This document shows positions 62,264 through 64,000 of a DNA stretch of 64,000 bases, piece after piece. Position numbers and translations under genes: made by a program. This DNA is from an uncultured Paludibaculum sp. (GTDB lineage: Bacteria; Acidobacteriota; Terriglobia; Bryobacterales; Bryobacteraceae): NCBI RefSeq assembly GCF_963665245.1, contig NZ_OY762268.1, positions 682,001 through 746,000 of the forward strand, read 5' to 3'. The notes beneath the pieces are model-generated. The model was not told the DNA's origin. It searched no databases and saw nothing but the letters and a program-made list of their open reading frames with translations. Within the stretch, counting starts at the first letter, position 1. Each line of letters begins with the position of its first letter.

Positions 62264-63010
62264 TTAACTGAAGGCCTTCCAACACAACTGCAGTCCGAGA
62301 ATCGCCAGCCAGACGCACAGGGCCAGCCGGAGGGGACGGGATGGCACGACGGACGACAGGACCGCCCCGGTGACGGCGCCCACCACACCGCCCGCGACCA
62401 ACTTCATCAGAATGGGCGAATCGAAGTGACCGGCGTTGAGGTGGAGGCCGCCGCCGAGGATGGAGATGACGAGGCCGAAAACCATGTCCGTGCCGACGAC
62501 GTGGGCGGGTGTCAGCTTGGTCAGGTTCAGCAGGGCGACGGCGCCCATGGCACCGGCTCCGGCCGACGAGAATCCGACTTCGCCGCCGATGAGCGCCGCG
62601 ATGGGTGGAAGCCATTTCGCACGGTCGATCCCATTGACGGGCGTCCGGTTCCGAATCGCCCTGTAGAGGTTGGCCAGCGAGACGGCCATAATGGTGACGC
62701 CGAGCATGCCGAAGATCACGCCGTGATAGTGGCTGGCGTCCAGGTTCTCCATGACGTAGAAGCCGAATAGCACGCCGGGAATGCCGCCCGCGCAGAGCAG
62801 GCCCAGGATGCGGTAGTCCACCTGCCGCCGCTTCATGTAGACGGGCAGGACTGCGAACTTGATTGCTGCCGCGAAGCTCAGCGCCGTGCCCACGGCGAGC
62901 GCCGGCGGCAGGTTGAAGAACAGGATCAGCACGGGGGCCGTAACACTGCCCGCGCCGACACCGGTGAGACCGACGGCGGCCGCAATCAGAAAGCCCAGTA
63001 GGTATTCCAT
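62264..63010 (-). CDS. TauE/SafE-family sulfite/organosulfonate exporter
   Basis: The ATG at 63010 (MEYLLGFLIAAAVGLTGVGAG) is chosen over an upstream one in the divergent promoter. 248 residues and eight spans. The two TauE repeats begin with AVGLTGVGAGSVTAPVLILFF and IGGEVGFSSAGAGAMGAVALL, with their glycine-rich GxGAG / SAGAG loops. TauE/SafE proteins export sulfite, sulfoacetate or related anions. Its stop codon overlaps the right copy of the IS target duplication; without the IS the next gene would start 51 bp downstream. Confidence 0.9.
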   Translation of the reverse strand: MEYLLGFLIAAAVGLTGVGAGSVTAPVLILFFNLPPALAVGTALSFAAAIKFAVLPVYMKRRQVDYRILGLLCAGGIPGVLFGFYVMENLDASHYHGVIFGMLGVTIMAVSLANLYRAIRNRTPVNGIDRAKWLPPIAALIGGEVGFSSAGAGAMGAVALLNLTKLTPAHVVGTDMVFGLVISILGGGLHLNAGHFDSPILMKLVAGGVVGAVTGAVLSSVVPSRPLRLALCVWLAILGLQLCWKAFS

Positions 63011-63110
63011 CGACTTCTTTGACCCTGGCCCCCCGGTCGGGTGTTCGGAACATAATAGCAGCAATCGGGGCGGCGCCAAGCCAAGTGCGTGTCATACTGA
63101 TCTACCAAGT

Positions 63111-64000
63111 ATGAGATCCCTAACGATGCTCGCCCTTGCCGTCGCTGCGTCATGCCCGGTCTGCTGGAGCGCTCCGACGGTTCGTCTCCTCGCCAATTTG
63201 CCTTCTCCTCAAAGCGTCGGGACAGTCATCGGGCTGACCGCGATGCCCAAGGAAGAGGGGGATCCACTGAAGCTTCTGGGGAAGTACCGGTTCCGATTCA
63301 GCGTCAGCGTCGACGGATCCGCCTTCCGAGTCGTTCGGGATTTCAGTCCACAGCAAGGGTTTGCGTGGCGTCCGGAGTTATATGAGCACGAGGCCCGCGT
63401 CAAGGTGACGATCAAGAACGTCGCGACGAAACTGACGGCCGAGGCGGAGCTGCCGTTCCGCGTAGTGGCTCGGGTGAATGGACAGAAACCCGTGGCGACG
63501 CCGACATCGAATCCGCTGGTCGCCTTGTTCAGTGCCCCACCCTGCCCGGAAGGTAGCCGTTTCCGTGTGGCGTTCCGGCGTGAAGGCGACGAGGGGAAGG
63601 GCCAGCGTACTGGCAGCCAGCCTTGTTCCGGGTCACGGAGCAGCAACATCTATGTGGCTGGGATGCTGGCTGACTCCAGCTACGAAATGCGTGGCGAGGT
63701 GATGAAAGGCGATTCCGCGACGCCCGGGCCTCCGGTGAGTTTTCACACGGGCATTGCGGACGGAACTTACGCGCCGCTGCGGGTGGTGACGCCGCGCGAC
63801 GCCAGTGCCTCGTCGCCCGAGCCTTTCCTGGTCTACAGCATCGAGATGCCGGCGCAGCGTCCGCTGGCCACGGATCTCGACGGCAATCTGGTGTGGTACC
63901 TTCCGCGCACGGAGCTCTCTCTGACGCGCATGCTGCCAGGCGGGCGGTTTCTGGTGTTTGGAGGCGGCATCAACGAAGAGAACAGCCGGCAGCAGGTGCT
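63111..64000 (+). CDS. Second arylsulfotransferase-like protein, N-terminal part (runs off the window)
   Basis: Starts at the ATG at 63111 with a signal peptide (MRSLTMLALAVAASCPVCWS) and stays open to 64000, giving 296 residues. It is clearly related to the protein at 58834-60675: RFSVSVDGSAFRVVRDFSP, LYEHEARVKVTIKN, PLVALFSAPPCPEGSRFRVAF and ATDLDGNLVWYLPRTE all align. Its propeller and catalytic His lie beyond the window. It is divergent from the TauE/SafE gene, 100 bp away. Confidence 0.85.
   Translation, partial: MRSLTMLALAVAASCPVCWSAPTVRLLANLPSPQSVGTVIGLTAMPKEEGDPLKLLGKYRFRFSVSVDGSAFRVVRDFSPQQGFAWRPELYEHEARVKVTIKNVATKLTAEAELPFRVVARVNGQKPVATPTSNPLVALFSAPPCPEGSRFRVAFRREGDEGKGQRTGSQPCSGSRSSNIYVAGMLADSSYEMRGEVMKGDSATPGPPVSFHTGIADGTYAPLRVVTPRDASASSPEPFLVYSIEMPAQRPLATDLDGNLVWYLPRTELSLTRMLPGGRFLVFGGGINEENSRQQV

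Overview
The window looks like chromosomal DNA of a high-GC member of the Acidobacteriota, most likely the Solibacter/Bryobacter-Paludibaculum side. This is inferred from several traits: a large Oar-type TonB-dependent receptor with an N-terminal carboxypeptidase-regulatory-like domain, an argF-argG-argH-argR block, many secreted carbohydrate or sulfate-ester enzymes, a serine/threonine kinase with a membrane anchor, and abundant intergenic repeats. No rRNA, tRNA or CRISPR was seen.

Layout. 1-8 kb: a truncated metallo-beta-lactamase-fold gene, a methyltransferase, gamma-glutamyltransferase, a secreted RraA-like protein, and a Tat-exported enolase-superfamily gene cut cleanly by a complete IS66-family element (4435-6875). 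8-17 kb: the TonB-dependent receptor, a repeat-filled gap, then argF, argG, argH and argR behind tandem ARG-box-like operators, then a peroxiredoxin. 17-33 kb: a secreted sialate O-acetylesterase-like protein, a polytopic membrane protein, a two-gene TPR unit, a class A penicillin-binding protein, proline dehydrogenase, a heparinase-like protein and an amidohydrolase. 32-42 kb: glycosyltransferases, a RimI-like acetyltransferase, an MFS transporter, a TPR protein and an ABC exporter pair. 42-53 kb: a G-rich minisatellite, an HDOD protein, a CsgG-like protein paired with a kinase, a complete IS1634-type element, an O-methyltransferase, and a GT8/GT2 pair. 53-64 kb: a sulfur region with cysD-cysN-cysC, a PHP phosphoesterase, two aryl-sulfotransferase-like paralogues and a TauE/SafE exporter. 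An IS1202-like element with a 16-bp target duplication sits inside it.

Two intergenic repeat families run through the window. R1 is a ~45-bp double hairpin whose stems change sequence but keep pairing, and some copies begin with GTAG as REP elements do. R2 is a mosaic of ~30-50-bp modules in five clusters, all between genes; one cluster supplies the only visible start codons of a TPR gene.

The strongest leads are four. CysN carries a C-terminal APS-kinase remnant that has lost its P-loop and sits next to a separate intact CysC. The PHP enzyme, linked to the sulfotransferase, could recycle pAp. R1 shows covarying stems. The arginine operon has tandem ARG-box-like sites overlapping its promoter.
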